Assembly (NCBI GenBank): GCA_964539825.1
Contig: CAZIKF010000003.1
Span: forward strand, 151,048-215,047
DNA length: 64,000 nucleotides
DNA from: CAZIKF01 sp964539825
GTDB lineage: Bacteria; Muiribacteriota; UBA6191
Direction of reading: 5' to 3'
A program made the position numbers and the translations under genes. This document shows positions 32,872 through 41,600 of this stretch, piece by piece. Below the pieces are notes generated by a model. The model searched no databases and was not told the DNA's origin. It worked only from the letters and a program-made list of their open reading frames with translations. Positions within the stretch are counted from its first letter, which is position 1. Each line of letters starts with the position of its first letter.

Positions 32872-33372
32872 ATGATTCGTCTTTTTCCGCGAGGAATACG
32901 TTATCGCTATTGGAAACTAATCAGAATTCGTGCCTCTCCCCATGAAGTGGCTCTTGGCCTGGGAATTGGTATTTTTTGTGGTGCTCTGCCGATTATGGGC
33001 ATTCAGTCCCTGGTGGCGATCCCAATGGCATTTGTTTTGCGGGCTAGTATCGCAGCCTCACTGGTAGGGGTCTGGTGGACCAACCCGCTCACTTTTATTC
33101 CCATTTATTACAGTGAATATCTTATTGGAGGTCTCTTGTTTGCAGACAAGATTCTTACCTACCAGGAGTTCTATGAGCGGTTTTCCCAGATATCAGACCT
33201 GGATGGAGTTCTTGCGCTTGGAGGAGATATATTCGGTCCCATGACTTATGGCAGCCTCGTTCTGGGGGGCAGCCTGGGTCTTATTTGTTATCTGACTATG
33301 GTTAGAGCACTTGAGGAGCGAAGAAGGCGCAAAGAAATCCGCAAATCGAAGATCAAACCAGCTGAGAAATGA
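32872..33372 (+). CDS. DUF2062 membrane protein
   Basis: 166 residues. Family start RIRASPHEVALGLGIGIFCGALPIMGIQSLVAIP, then a second hydrophobic helix and TNPLTFIPIYYSEYLIGG, as in DUF2062 proteins. C-terminal membrane helix (GSLVLGGSLGLICYLTMV) and a very basic tail. These small inner-membrane proteins are often near lipid or glycan synthesis genes; function unknown. Its 3' end overlaps the convergent phosphatidyltransferase gene by 20 bases, so each encodes the antisense of the other's tail. Confidence 0.87.
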   Translation: MIRLFPRGIRYRYWKLIRIRASPHEVALGLGIGIFCGALPIMGIQSLVAIPMAFVLRASIAASLVGVWWTNPLTFIPIYYSEYLIGGLLFADKILTYQEFYERFSQISDLDGVLALGGDIFGPMTYGSLVLGGSLGLICYLTMVRALEERRRRKEIRKSKIKPAEK

Positions 33373-33919
33373 TGCTTCGGTTGGCGTAGAGGTAGTCCCA
33401 GAGGCTATAGAGCGTTCCAATTACGGCAATTAGCATGAGAATGAAGATTATGGTTGAAGGGTCCATATAGATGTTGATGCCGTATTGTTGAACTAAGAGG
33501 ACCAGGGGTATTCCTACAATGGCTAAAGCCTGAACTACCGCTTTGAATTTTCCGCTGCCCCTTGCACCCAGGATTTTCGACTGAGATGCGGCCAGAATTC
33601 GCAAACCTGAAACTAAACTGTCCCGGTAAACAAATACCAAAACCATCCATATGGAAGCGTGATTGAGTTGGAAGAAGGCCAGAAAGCAGGTGAGTCTGGC
33701 TATTGAATCAGCCATTGGATCCAGAATTTTTCCTGCTTCAGATGTCATGTTGAACTTTCGGGCAACAAACCCATCAAAGTAATCAGTAGCCTCCAGGATG
33801 ACCGCGAGTACAAGGGAAAGCCACAGAAAACTGAGATTACCAGGAGACTGGAGCAGTGCCCATGCAAAGACGGGGGCCAGTAATATGCGGAGAAAAGTGA
33901 GTTTCAGAGCAAGATTCAT
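33353..33919 (-). CDS. pgsA: CDP-alcohol phosphatidyltransferase (PgsA-like)
   Basis: 188 residues, mostly membrane helices. The family catalytic motif is complete: D-x2-D-G-x2-A-R-x8-G-x3-D-x3-D, seen as DYFDGFVARKF with GKILDPMAD. Length and the start ALKLTFLRILLAPVFAW fit phosphatidylglycerophosphate synthase, which joins glycerol 3-phosphate to CDP-diacylglycerol, though other CDP-alcohol transferases share the motif. Convergent 20-base overlap with the DUF2062 gene. The terminator at 33957 for the gene to its right lies only 38 bases before its ATG, leaving little room for a promoter. Confidence 0.88.
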   Translation of the reverse strand: MNLALKLTFLRILLAPVFAWALLQSPGNLSFLWLSLVLAVILEATDYFDGFVARKFNMTSEAGKILDPMADSIARLTCFLAFFQLNHASIWMVLVFVYRDSLVSGLRILAASQSKILGARGSGKFKAVVQALAIVGIPLVLLVQQYGINIYMDPSTIIFILMLIAVIGTLYSLWDYLYANRSIISQLV

Positions 33920-33956
33920 GAAACCATGAAGAATATCAGTTCATCCCCTAAAAGAA

Positions 33957-33988
33957 AAGGCCGGTAGAATCAAAGTTCTACCGGCCTT
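33957..33988 (-). terminator. Rho-independent terminator of the proline-rich protein gene
   Basis: AAGGCCGGTAGAA and TTCTACCGGCCTT form a 13-bp perfect stem with a six-base loop. Read on the minus strand it is followed by TTCTTTTAGG, and it lies 12 bases after the stop of the gene at 34001-35401. Confidence 0.88.
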
Positions 33989-34000
33989 CAACCAGGGTAT

Positions 34001-35401
34001 TTACATTTTTGAATTAACGTATCCGCGAATGTCTGGATTATCCATCAGCCACTGGTAGCGATTCTTGCCCATCGCTGAGGGAGGAGTGTTTTGAATGACC
34101 CCTGGGGTATCGGGGTAACCCCACCGATTCAGCTTGTTTTTCCCAAGGTACTCATCAACCAGGGCGACCGCTCTGGGGTCGGTCCAGGGAGTTGGTCCCA
34201 CAGGCGCCGGAGCCATTCCTGGGGAGCTTTGAGGTGACAGGGGACCGGCCTGGCCGGTGCCCATCAGGTTAAGCTGACCCATAAACTCTTTAATTTGGCG
34301 GTCATTATCTTTGACTTCAGTGATGTATTGGTACACCTTTCGACGAGCCTCAAAGATTGTTCCCATATCCTGGGGATTGCCGGGAACCGGAGTATTTTCC
34401 ATGAGCTGAATCAAAGGATTGGATTCTCGAACCAGACCGTCAATCTGGGCTACGGTTCTTCGAAAAGTATCCTTATCCGCTTCGGTCATATTGGTATTGG
34501 TACGCTGTACATACTTTGTAATCAAATCACGCTGTAGACGAATGATCGCTTCCAATTTGGCCTTTAAGTCCACCAGAATTCTTCCATAATCCGGACCCTG
34601 CTGCACAGGAGGGGGAGGTACCTGGGGAGGACCCTGCGGCATAGGAGGATACTGTGGCCGGGGAGGATAGGGAGGAGGGTATCCACCGGGAGGATATCCA
34701 CCCGGATAGCCGGGAGGGCCATAGGGAGGCTGCATCATCCAGGGGGGAGGGGGAGGTGGCATCATCGGGCCATCAAATCGGTCATCGTCATCGTCGTCAT
34801 CGTCTTCATCATCACTATTTAGACTGTCGATCAGTTTCCAGGCGAGGATTCCGCCTCCAACCGCAAGTCCGATTTTAGCTACATTGCCCCAAAACTCTTT
34901 NNNNNNNNNNNNNNNNNNNNNNNNNNNNNNNNNNNNNNNNNNNNNNNNNNNNNNNNNNNNNNNNNNNNNNNNNNNNNNNNNNNNNNNNNNNNNNNNNNNN
35001 TTGGCTACGGACTGCTGTAGATTTTCAAGAAGGCAGGCGTAGACTATCTTTACCTGGTTATTGTCAGGTGGGCTAGTCACTGGAGGGTCCTCTACAGGGG
35101 GATCCTCAACAGGGGGGTCCTCTACAGGGGGATCCTCAACGGGAGGGTCCTCTACAGGGGGATCCTCAACGGGAGGATCTTCTACAGGGGGGTCCTCAAC
35201 GGGAGGATCCTCTGGGGCATCCCGGAGATCAAACTCGATCCCATCGGCCGTGATGAGCCGAGACAGCTTATCTTTAAGATTATTTGCCGTCGCTATTTTG
35301 GATTCCATATCTTCGGAACCCGGGTCAGCATAAGTAACAGCAAGCTGATAAGGGAACGCTAGAAAAAGAATTAGCGTGTACGCTACAATCCGATTGAACA
35401 T
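34001..35401 (-). CDS. Secreted repeat protein, Pro/Gly-rich and acidic, interrupted by a sequence gap
   Basis: About 466 codons including 100 unknown bases (34901-35000), so the middle is missing and the frame across it is assumed. ATG 35401 follows AGGAGA and starts a signal peptide (RIVAYTLILFLAFPYQLA). Then a tandem PPVED pentapeptide array (about nine copies), the gap, a hydrophobic helix (VAKIGLAVGGGILAWKLI), a poly-Asp run, a Pro/Gly/Tyr-rich stretch (PYGPPGYPGGYPPGGYPP) and a helical C-terminal domain. The layout suggests a membrane-tethered stalk or a surface protein. Not recognised as a known family. Confidence 0.65.
   Translation of the reverse strand: MFNRIVAYTLILFLAFPYQLAVTYADPGSEDMESKIATANNLKDKLSRLITADGIEFDLRDAPEDPPVEDPPVEDPPVEDPPVEDPPVEDPPVEDPPVEDPPVEDPPVTSPPDNNQVKIVYACLLENLQQSVAXXXXXXXXXXXXXXXXXXXXXXXXXXXXXXXXXXKEFWGNVAKIGLAVGGGILAWKLIDSLNSDDEDDDDDDDDRFDGPMMPPPPPPWMMQPPYGPPGYPGGYPPGGYPPPYPPRPQYPPMPQGPPQVPPPPVQQGPDYGRILVDLKAKLEAIIRLQRDLITKYVQRTNTNMTEADKDTFRRTVAQIDGLVRESNPLIQLMENTPVPGNPQDMGTIFEARRKVYQYITEVKDNDRQIKEFMGQLNLMGTGQAGPLSPQSSPGMAPAPVGPTPWTDPRAVALVDEYLGKNKLNRWGYPDTPGVIQNTPPSAMGKNRYQWLMDNPDIRGYVNSKM
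34901..35000. other. 100-N assembly gap
   Basis: Exactly 100 N, the usual scaffold placeholder, inside a gene beside its PPVED repeat array. True length unknown. Confidence 0.98.
35082..35213. repeat. 15-bp tandem repeat encoding PPVED
   Basis: Near-identical 15-base units (GGGTCCTCTACAGGG / GGATCCTCAACGGGA, alternating as 30-base pairs) that read PPVED on the minus strand. Synonymous third-position differences between units alternate regularly, showing the array grew by duplication of two units at a time. Such arrays vary in copy number by slippage. Confidence 0.9.
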
Positions 35402-35557
35402 GAGAATCTCCTGCATCCATGTAAAACAATGGTTCATTACCCTATACGGGAAAGGTTAATAAAGGTTTCAAGCCCGGAGAGGAAATACGGGATTCTTGAC
35501 AAAGATGATGGGTTCTTTGTTATTTATGGTAGATTGATTTTTATCGCAATTAGCTTT

Positions 35558-35631
35558 GCCCGCTTAGCTCAGCTGGATAGAGCAACTGCCTTCTAAGCAG
35601 TCGGTCAGAGGTTCGAATCCTCTAGCGGGTA
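35558..35631 (+). tRNA. tRNA-Arg (UCU)
   Basis: 74 bases with a complete cloverleaf: acceptor GCCCGCT/AGCGGGT (first pair G-U), D-arm GCTC-AGCTGGATA-GAGC, anticodon arm ACTGC-CTTCTAA-GCAGT with anticodon TCT, and T-arm AGAGG-TTCGAAT-CCTCT. Discriminator A at 35631; CCA is not encoded. Reads arginine AGA/AGG codons. The DUF502 gene starts only 13 bases after it. Confidence 0.97.
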
Positions 35632-35644
35632 CTCTCAAGCCATT

Positions 35645-36349
35645 ATGCCTCTGTCAGATAAGCCTTCAAGACTCACTTTTAAGCGGATTTTTTTCACGGG
35701 GATTCTGGTAACATTCCCCACCGCTTTAACCCTTTTCATCTTCTACTGGCTGGCCAGCATGATTGATATCCTGGGTGGGGAAATTTTAGGAAGCCTCACG
35801 GATATCCTGTCTTTACCCAGGGCAAAGTTATACCCGGGAATAGGATTCATCGGTACCGTTACGATCATCTTCAGTGTTGGGTTGGTTGCTTCGAATTATT
35901 TTGGCAAAAAGATTTACGAATTTTATGAAACCTTATTCTACAAGATACCCTTTTTAAACCTGGTCTTTTCCCTATTCAAAAAGGTTCTAGAAATGGTTCT
36001 GGCGGCTGATCGCAATGTATTTCGGCATGCCGTACTTGTGGAATTCCCTCGAAAGGGGCTCTGGATCATTGGCTTCCTTTCTGCCTCAGCGGCCAAAGAA
36101 TTTAATGAGAAAACAAGAAAAGATCTGGTATCTGTGTTTATCCCCACTACTCCCAATCCAACTACAGCAGTACTTATGCTTGTTCCTAAGAAAGACCTTA
36201 TTATGCTGGATATGAGCATAGAAGATGCCTCCAAAATAATCATTTCAGGAGGAATTCTTACTCCGGAAATGATTGCGCAGCGAAAGGATGGGAAGATAGA
36301 GACCGAGGGTGATCCTGGCTCTCCCATTAAACCTTCCAGTACTGCGTGA
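35645..36349 (+). CDS. DUF502 membrane protein
   Basis: 234 residues. Family order is clear: FKRIFFTGILVTFPTALTLFIFYWL (first helix), GIGFIGTVTIIFSVGLVASN (second helix), then YKIPFLNLVFSLFKKVLEMV, VVLVEFPRKGLWIIGFLS-like segment and FIPTTPNPTTAVLMLVPKKDL. Small inner-membrane proteins found in many proteobacteria and plants, thought to regulate or traffic; role unsettled. No Shine-Dalgarno; the ATG is 13 bases after tRNA-Arg, so the message may be formed by tRNA 3' processing. Followed after 15 bases by the DUF3048 gene. Confidence 0.9.
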   Translation: MPLSDKPSRLTFKRIFFTGILVTFPTALTLFIFYWLASMIDILGGEILGSLTDILSLPRAKLYPGIGFIGTVTIIFSVGLVASNYFGKKIYEFYETLFYKIPFLNLVFSLFKKVLEMVLAADRNVFRHAVLVEFPRKGLWIIGFLSASAAKEFNEKTRKDLVSVFIPTTPNPTTAVLMLVPKKDLIMLDMSIEDASKIIISGGILTPEMIAQRKDGKIETEGDPGSPIKPSSTA

Positions 36350-36364
36350 CGAAGAATAGGGAGT

Positions 36365-38098
36365 ATGCGCCGCCTACTCCTAATCACCATCCTTGTCTTA
36401 GCCTGGATTCCCGCTCCTGTCCCTAGTGCTACAAGGGGCGAAATCTATAGAGATTTCCTTCACTTCTGGAAGGTTCTGCGTTTGAAGCGCGATAGGGTGG
36501 AACAAATCTACCTGCGTGAAGAGCAATTTTTGAAGTCGCAGAAAATTGAACAGGCCAGGGTCGCCTATTACCACGGAAAAGAGGCTTTCTGTAAGGCTTT
36601 GGAACTCCTGATGAGAGCAAGGGAAGGCTATTCCATGGAACCTGAATTCCTGGGAGTTCTTGAATCTAAGATCCGGGCGTCCTTTCTGGAGTTGAGATCC
36701 TATAGTCAATGGGTTACGAAAATTCATAGCCAGGACCTGGAATCTCGAAGACTGGCGTTAAAGCCCTCAATCCTTGTTGCTGATCGTAAGTATCAGAATG
36801 TAAAAAGTAAGGAAGCCACGCATGGATTAGTGCTCATAAGTGAACTGAAAAAATCAGTGGAGCTTTATGATTTAAGGAGCAAAACCACGCTACTTTTCGC
36901 CCGCGACTCTCTCTTGAAAATGACTGAATCTTATCCAAACTTTCTACCTGCCTTTCTATGGTTAGCCAGGATTCATTTCGAATTGGAGGAAGTAAATACC
37001 GCAAGACTATTGTTAGACACGCTTGAAAGAAAAGATCCGGAATTTCGTATTTCTCGAAGTCTTGATAAGGAGATGCTCTCAGTAGATCCCTTACTCCTCC
37101 AGGTTCTTCCCCAGGGTGCATTGGAGCTGCCCCCACCAGATTCCAGATCAAGGAAGGAACAAGAATCATCAAAACAAGTGAATGAACTAGAAAGGACCAG
37201 AATCCAAAGGGTTCCCTTTGCCGTGGTTTTGGGAAACACGGCCATGGAGAGACCCCAATCAGGTTTATCAAGAGCCCAGGTGATTTACGAAGTTCCTGTA
37301 GAAGGGGGGATCACAAGATTGATGGCACTATTTTCCGCCGCTGGAGAAAAGTCCATTCCAATTGGGCCCGTGAGAAGTCTTCGCCCCTATCTGTTGGAGG
37401 AAATCTTCGCTTACGATCCCCTGGTAATCCATTGTGGCGCATCTGTGGGCGGATATCGAGCGCTGAAGGATCTGGGGATAGATACAGTTGACCAACTCCA
37501 GGATTTCAGCCCTTTTTGGAGAGAAAAATCAAAACCGTCACCCCATAATTTGTTTACATCATTACAGAAACTGGAAGCTTCTGCCTTTGCCAGGCACAAG
37601 CTCCCGGGAGATGCCATGAAAGTACTGAAGGTATCCGCCAGGGGTTATCCCTATGAGGAAAACCAGGTAAAGAGCGTTCATCTTGAGCTCTCTCCTTCCT
37701 ACGTGGTGAGTTACCATCTCAATCCTTCCATGGGGGCATTTGAGAGAAGGGTTAATGGGATTATACAGAAGGATAGTTATGATGATTCCCCGATTATGGT
37801 TCAAAACTTGATCATTCAAAGAGTAGAGGAAACGATGCGGGATCCTTCTGGTCTCAAAAGGCTTAAAACCATAGGGGAAGGAAGGTTGAGTACCTTCATA
37901 AAAGGGAAAAGAATCGACGGGATCTGGCGAAAATCTTCAGTAGAGGCAGCTACTCTATACCTGGATCCAAAAGAGTCTGAGATTCTCTTTCTTCCTTCTC
38001 TTACCTGGGTCCATATGGTGTCTCCTGCACTGCCCATCCGTGTGGATACATGGGAACAAGTACCTACAAAACTCTCCACCCTTCCCTCTTCTCGCTGA
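36365..38098 (+). CDS. DUF3048-domain protein with helical N-terminus
   Basis: 577 residues. Signal peptide (RRLLLITILVLAWIPAPVPS) then about 240 residues of helical, TPR-like sequence (KMTESYPNFLPAFLWLARIHFELEEVNTARLL). From about residue 275 the DUF3048 signature appears: FAVVLGNTAMERPQSGLSRA, VIYEVPVEGGITRLMALF, IGPVRSLRPYL and PHNLFTS. YerB-type members are exported lipoproteins of unknown role in Firmicutes; an N-terminal TPR extension is unusual. Probably cotranscribed with DUF502. Confidence 0.85.
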   Translation: MRRLLLITILVLAWIPAPVPSATRGEIYRDFLHFWKVLRLKRDRVEQIYLREEQFLKSQKIEQARVAYYHGKEAFCKALELLMRAREGYSMEPEFLGVLESKIRASFLELRSYSQWVTKIHSQDLESRRLALKPSILVADRKYQNVKSKEATHGLVLISELKKSVELYDLRSKTTLLFARDSLLKMTESYPNFLPAFLWLARIHFELEEVNTARLLLDTLERKDPEFRISRSLDKEMLSVDPLLLQVLPQGALELPPPDSRSRKEQESSKQVNELERTRIQRVPFAVVLGNTAMERPQSGLSRAQVIYEVPVEGGITRLMALFSAAGEKSIPIGPVRSLRPYLLEEIFAYDPLVIHCGASVGGYRALKDLGIDTVDQLQDFSPFWREKSKPSPHNLFTSLQKLEASAFARHKLPGDAMKVLKVSARGYPYEENQVKSVHLELSPSYVVSYHLNPSMGAFERRVNGIIQKDSYDDSPIMVQNLIIQRVEETMRDPSGLKRLKTIGEGRLSTFIKGKRIDGIWRKSSVEAATLYLDPKESEILFLPSLTWVHMVSPALPIRVDTWEQVPTKLSTLPSSR

Positions 38099-38161
38099 TT
38101 TTTTCTTGTTTCTTGTCTTGGGGAGTGGGACAATAAATTGATTTCACAGCAAAGGTACTAA

Positions 38162-38617
38162 ATGAAGGACTTGATCAATCAAGCACGAGATTTAATGCAG
38201 TGGGCCGATGAATACGGCATCGATGAAATTGATCTCTCCAATGGAGATGAGAAGATTCGCATTGCCAGGGCGGTGACTCCTGTCCAGGGACAGGTCTCCA
38301 TTCCCAATGAATCTGCCGCGCGCAAGGCTCCCGTTAAAGCTCGTCCAACGGTACGGTCTGCAGGGGCGGAGGAAAATTCATCAACCTTCTCCATCGTCTC
38401 TCCCATGGTGGGTACTTTTTACCACTCAGCCAGTCCGGAGGCCAAACCTTATAAGGTCAGTGGTGATCAGGTTAAAGCCGGGGATACAGTTTGTATCGTT
38501 GAGGCCATGAAAGTCATGAATCAGATCAAGGCTCCCAAGGCTGGGGAAATTAAACGGATTCTCGTAAATAATGCCGAGGTAGTCTACAAGGGACAGGCTT
38601 TGATGGAGATCGGCTGA
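38162..38617 (+). CDS. accB: Biotin carboxyl carrier protein of acetyl-CoA carboxylase
   Basis: 151 residues. The C-terminal biotinyl domain has the attachment site EAMKVMN (lysine biotinylated) with PMVGTFYHSASPEAKPY and the closing AEVVYKGQALMEIG. The N-terminal region (LINQARDLMQWADEYGIDEI) and Ala/Pro linker are typical of AccB. It carries CO2 between the biotin carboxylase and carboxyltransferase in fatty-acid synthesis. AAAGG precedes ATG 38162. The usual partner accC is not next to it. Confidence 0.95.
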   Translation: MKDLINQARDLMQWADEYGIDEIDLSNGDEKIRIARAVTPVQGQVSIPNESAARKAPVKARPTVRSAGAEENSSTFSIVSPMVGTFYHSASPEAKPYKVSGDQVKAGDTVCIVEAMKVMNQIKAPKAGEIKRILVNNAEVVYKGQALMEIG

Positions 38618-38636
38618 TCCGGTTGCGGTTTCGGCA

Positions 38637-41600
38637 ATGAAGCAGCTTCTAACAATCTTCTTTTTTTTTTCAGCGCTCTTTAGTGGTTTCTGCGCCTCGG
38701 GCGGCTCCATTCAAAAGCTTGAAAAGAGATTAAACCTTTATCCCTCGAACCTAAAACTTCGTTATGTACTCTCACGAGCGTACGCGTCCCAGGGTAAAGA
38801 CAATCCCAGGTACTTCGATAAATCCATCCAGCAGTTAGAGGAGATCATCCGCGTTAAGCAGATCCCGGTGGTGAAATTCTATCTCGGCCTGGTGTTTGCC
38901 CGTAAGGGTAACCTTGACCGGGCCATTTATCACTGGCTGACAGTCGTAAGATCGCTGAAGCCAAATAACCTGACTACCTTGAGGTATTTGGCACTGGCCT
39001 TCGAGAAGAAAGGAAAACACTCCGATTCTCTGAAATACTGGAACAAAATCCTCTCCATTAACCCCGAGGATTACAAAGCCCACTATCACACGGCCCTGGT
39101 CACTCTCAAGAATCTCAGCGTCGACGAATCCCTGCGTTACTCCACTGCGATCAGGCACTTCAACAAGGTCATTTCCAAGTATCCCAGCCATCCCAAATCG
39201 CTCTACTATCTCCAGGCTACCTACCGTAGTTCCCGGCAATATCTGAAGCAGCGCAAAGTACTCAATCGACTCCTGGTCATGAATCCTAAAAATGACAAAA
39301 TTCGAAGGGAGTTTCAGCTCAATAAAGAAAACCTGAAACGACAGCCTCAAGACCAGGTGCTAAAAAGGCCGGAGCCAATCCCGGTGAAGGTGGTCACGGA
39401 GATTACCGATGAGGATTTTCAAGCCGCCTTCAAGAGTGATCCAGAAGCTCATGAAGTACCCGAGGATCATGAACCAGAGGCGGTTCATAAAAATCCCACG
39501 CTACCGCTGGATTCACCCCTGTCCGCCGATGCGGAGATTCTTTTCAACCAGGGTGTCACCTACCTACAGAATAAAGAATATGATCTAGCCCTGTTTAATT
39601 TTCTCCAGGCCCAGGAACTGGATCCAAAATTCGCGCAGTGCTATCTGCAAATAGGTGAGGTCTACCTGAAGCTCTCTGACTCCACCCCCACCGAAGAGAA
39701 ATTTAGCGAGCACCTGCGTTTGTCTCGACAGTCTCTGACTACAGCGGTAGAACTGGAGCCCGATTCTCTGCTGGCTCACGCTTCCAGGGCCAAGCTAAAG
39801 CTCGTGGATCAAAAAGAAAAAGAGGGTTTTGAGGTTGCCCATATGAAGGTCGCTCGTGATGCCATACAAAATGGCAATACACTCTTTGCGATTGAGGAAT
39901 TCATCATCTTAATCACGAACAACTTTGTTCCCATGGAACTGGTATTCGCGCTAAGAGATTTAATCAATGATGTTGATGAAGGCACCCGCCTGGATTTGAA
40001 CAATGTTTTGCAACCCTTGATCGCAGATGGTTCGCCCCAGGGACTATACCTGGGAGCATGTTTGCGAATTCAAAGAGACTTCGGGGAGGGACTGCACCTT
40101 ATCGATCAAATCTTTGATTCCAAGCAGTCTCCCACAGAGTTTTTTCGAGATCTAAAAGCCCGTGCTGATAGAGGTAATGCCGATTTTCTGGATCATTATC
40201 TATTGGGAAGATACCTTTTGAAAAAGGAGGCCTTTGGGGCTGCTAAAAAGCACCTTGAAGAGGCTATCAAACTGGCACCGGATGACGCCCAAAAGAAAAA
40301 GTTGGAATTCTATCGAGATAAGGCTGGAAGCGCCGGACCCTCAAAAATTTTCACCCCTATCGCTATTCATGGCGACAAGAAACCTCCCTTTGAGCGTTTT
40401 GATCGAGAAAAGGCTGATCTCATCTCTGCTGAGCCATCCTTTTCATCCGTTTTCAAAGCGGATGCCTCTATGGGGTTGTTAGGAGCTAAGAAAGAATTTC
40501 TTGAGCGTTTTCTCCTGGAGAAGTCGAAGAATGCGGTCGGTAATTTTTTATTAGGTCTGATTTATCAGCAATCTTCACTGGAGAGCACCTTGCAAAAAGC
40601 AGAGGAGCTGAAAATTGAGGCAGTGGAATCTTATCCCAGTGATAGCGGTTGGCATCTGAGCATGGGAATCCTTTCTCTGCGTCTTGGAGATTCAAGCTAT
40701 ACCCAGAAATTCTTTCAGCAGTCCCGGGCGATTTTGCTCAGAAAGGGATGGGAGTCCTACGAGCCTTATGCGAAGGTCATTGGAAGTGAGGCCGCCGTAC
40801 AAATTGGCCTGTCCAAGCTCGGCAGGGCCCGGGAGTTAATTCGCAGCGGCTTTCAATTCAATCCTCATTCCAGGCAGGTTGCTCATTCTCAGGCCGGTTT
40901 GATGTCTGCCTCTCACGGAGCGGGCACTGTTAGCCCGGATCGGGAATTCTTCTCGCGTCTCATGGAGCAGGAGATCTTTTCAGAAGTCTATAAAGCGGAA
41001 ATTGGTTTATTGATTTTCTGGTCCTTATTTACGATGCTTCTGTTTTTTTCCTCGGTGATTGTGTATCGCAAAAGGGAGGAATTAAAGCATTTTACCGATG
41101 AGCTTTTTGGAGAAAAGTCGCTTTCAATCCCAGTTATGGTTTTTCTGGGAGGAATTCTGCTCATTTTGTTTCCCACAGGACTGGTAGTTTTCTTACCCAT
41201 CTTGCTGTGGACTTTCCTTGATGATTTTGAGCAGATTGCGTTCATACTGGGGATTCTGGCACTGTTGGCGGTACCATTTTTGTTTCCCATTGGCTACCGA
41301 CACAACCTGAAGGATCTAAAGGCACTTTACCAGCTCCGTGAGGGGCAGACCACAGAGCCGAAAGCGCACTATACAGAGCGGCTAAATGCCAATCCATTAG
41401 ATACTGAAGCTCGTTTCCAACTGGGGCTATTGGAGTTAATAGAAGGGCAGGGACCCGCGAAGGCCGTCACTTATTTTGAGCAGATTCTTTCTGAGAAACC
41501 AGATCATTTTTTTGCCCTTGCTAACCTCGGGGTTTCCCAGGCAAGGCTTGGAAATCTTGATCGAGCCATACAGTATTTATCCAAAGCCCTGAACATCAAT

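Noticed and set aside
34654..34878. Plus-strand Arg/His-rich ORF
   Set aside because: Antisense of the Pro/Gly-rich region; composition is an artefact of that bias.
35061..35333. Plus-strand Ser/Thr/Gly repeat ORF
   Set aside because: It is the antisense of the PPVED repeat, open only because the 15-base unit has no stop in that frame; no RBS or signal peptide.
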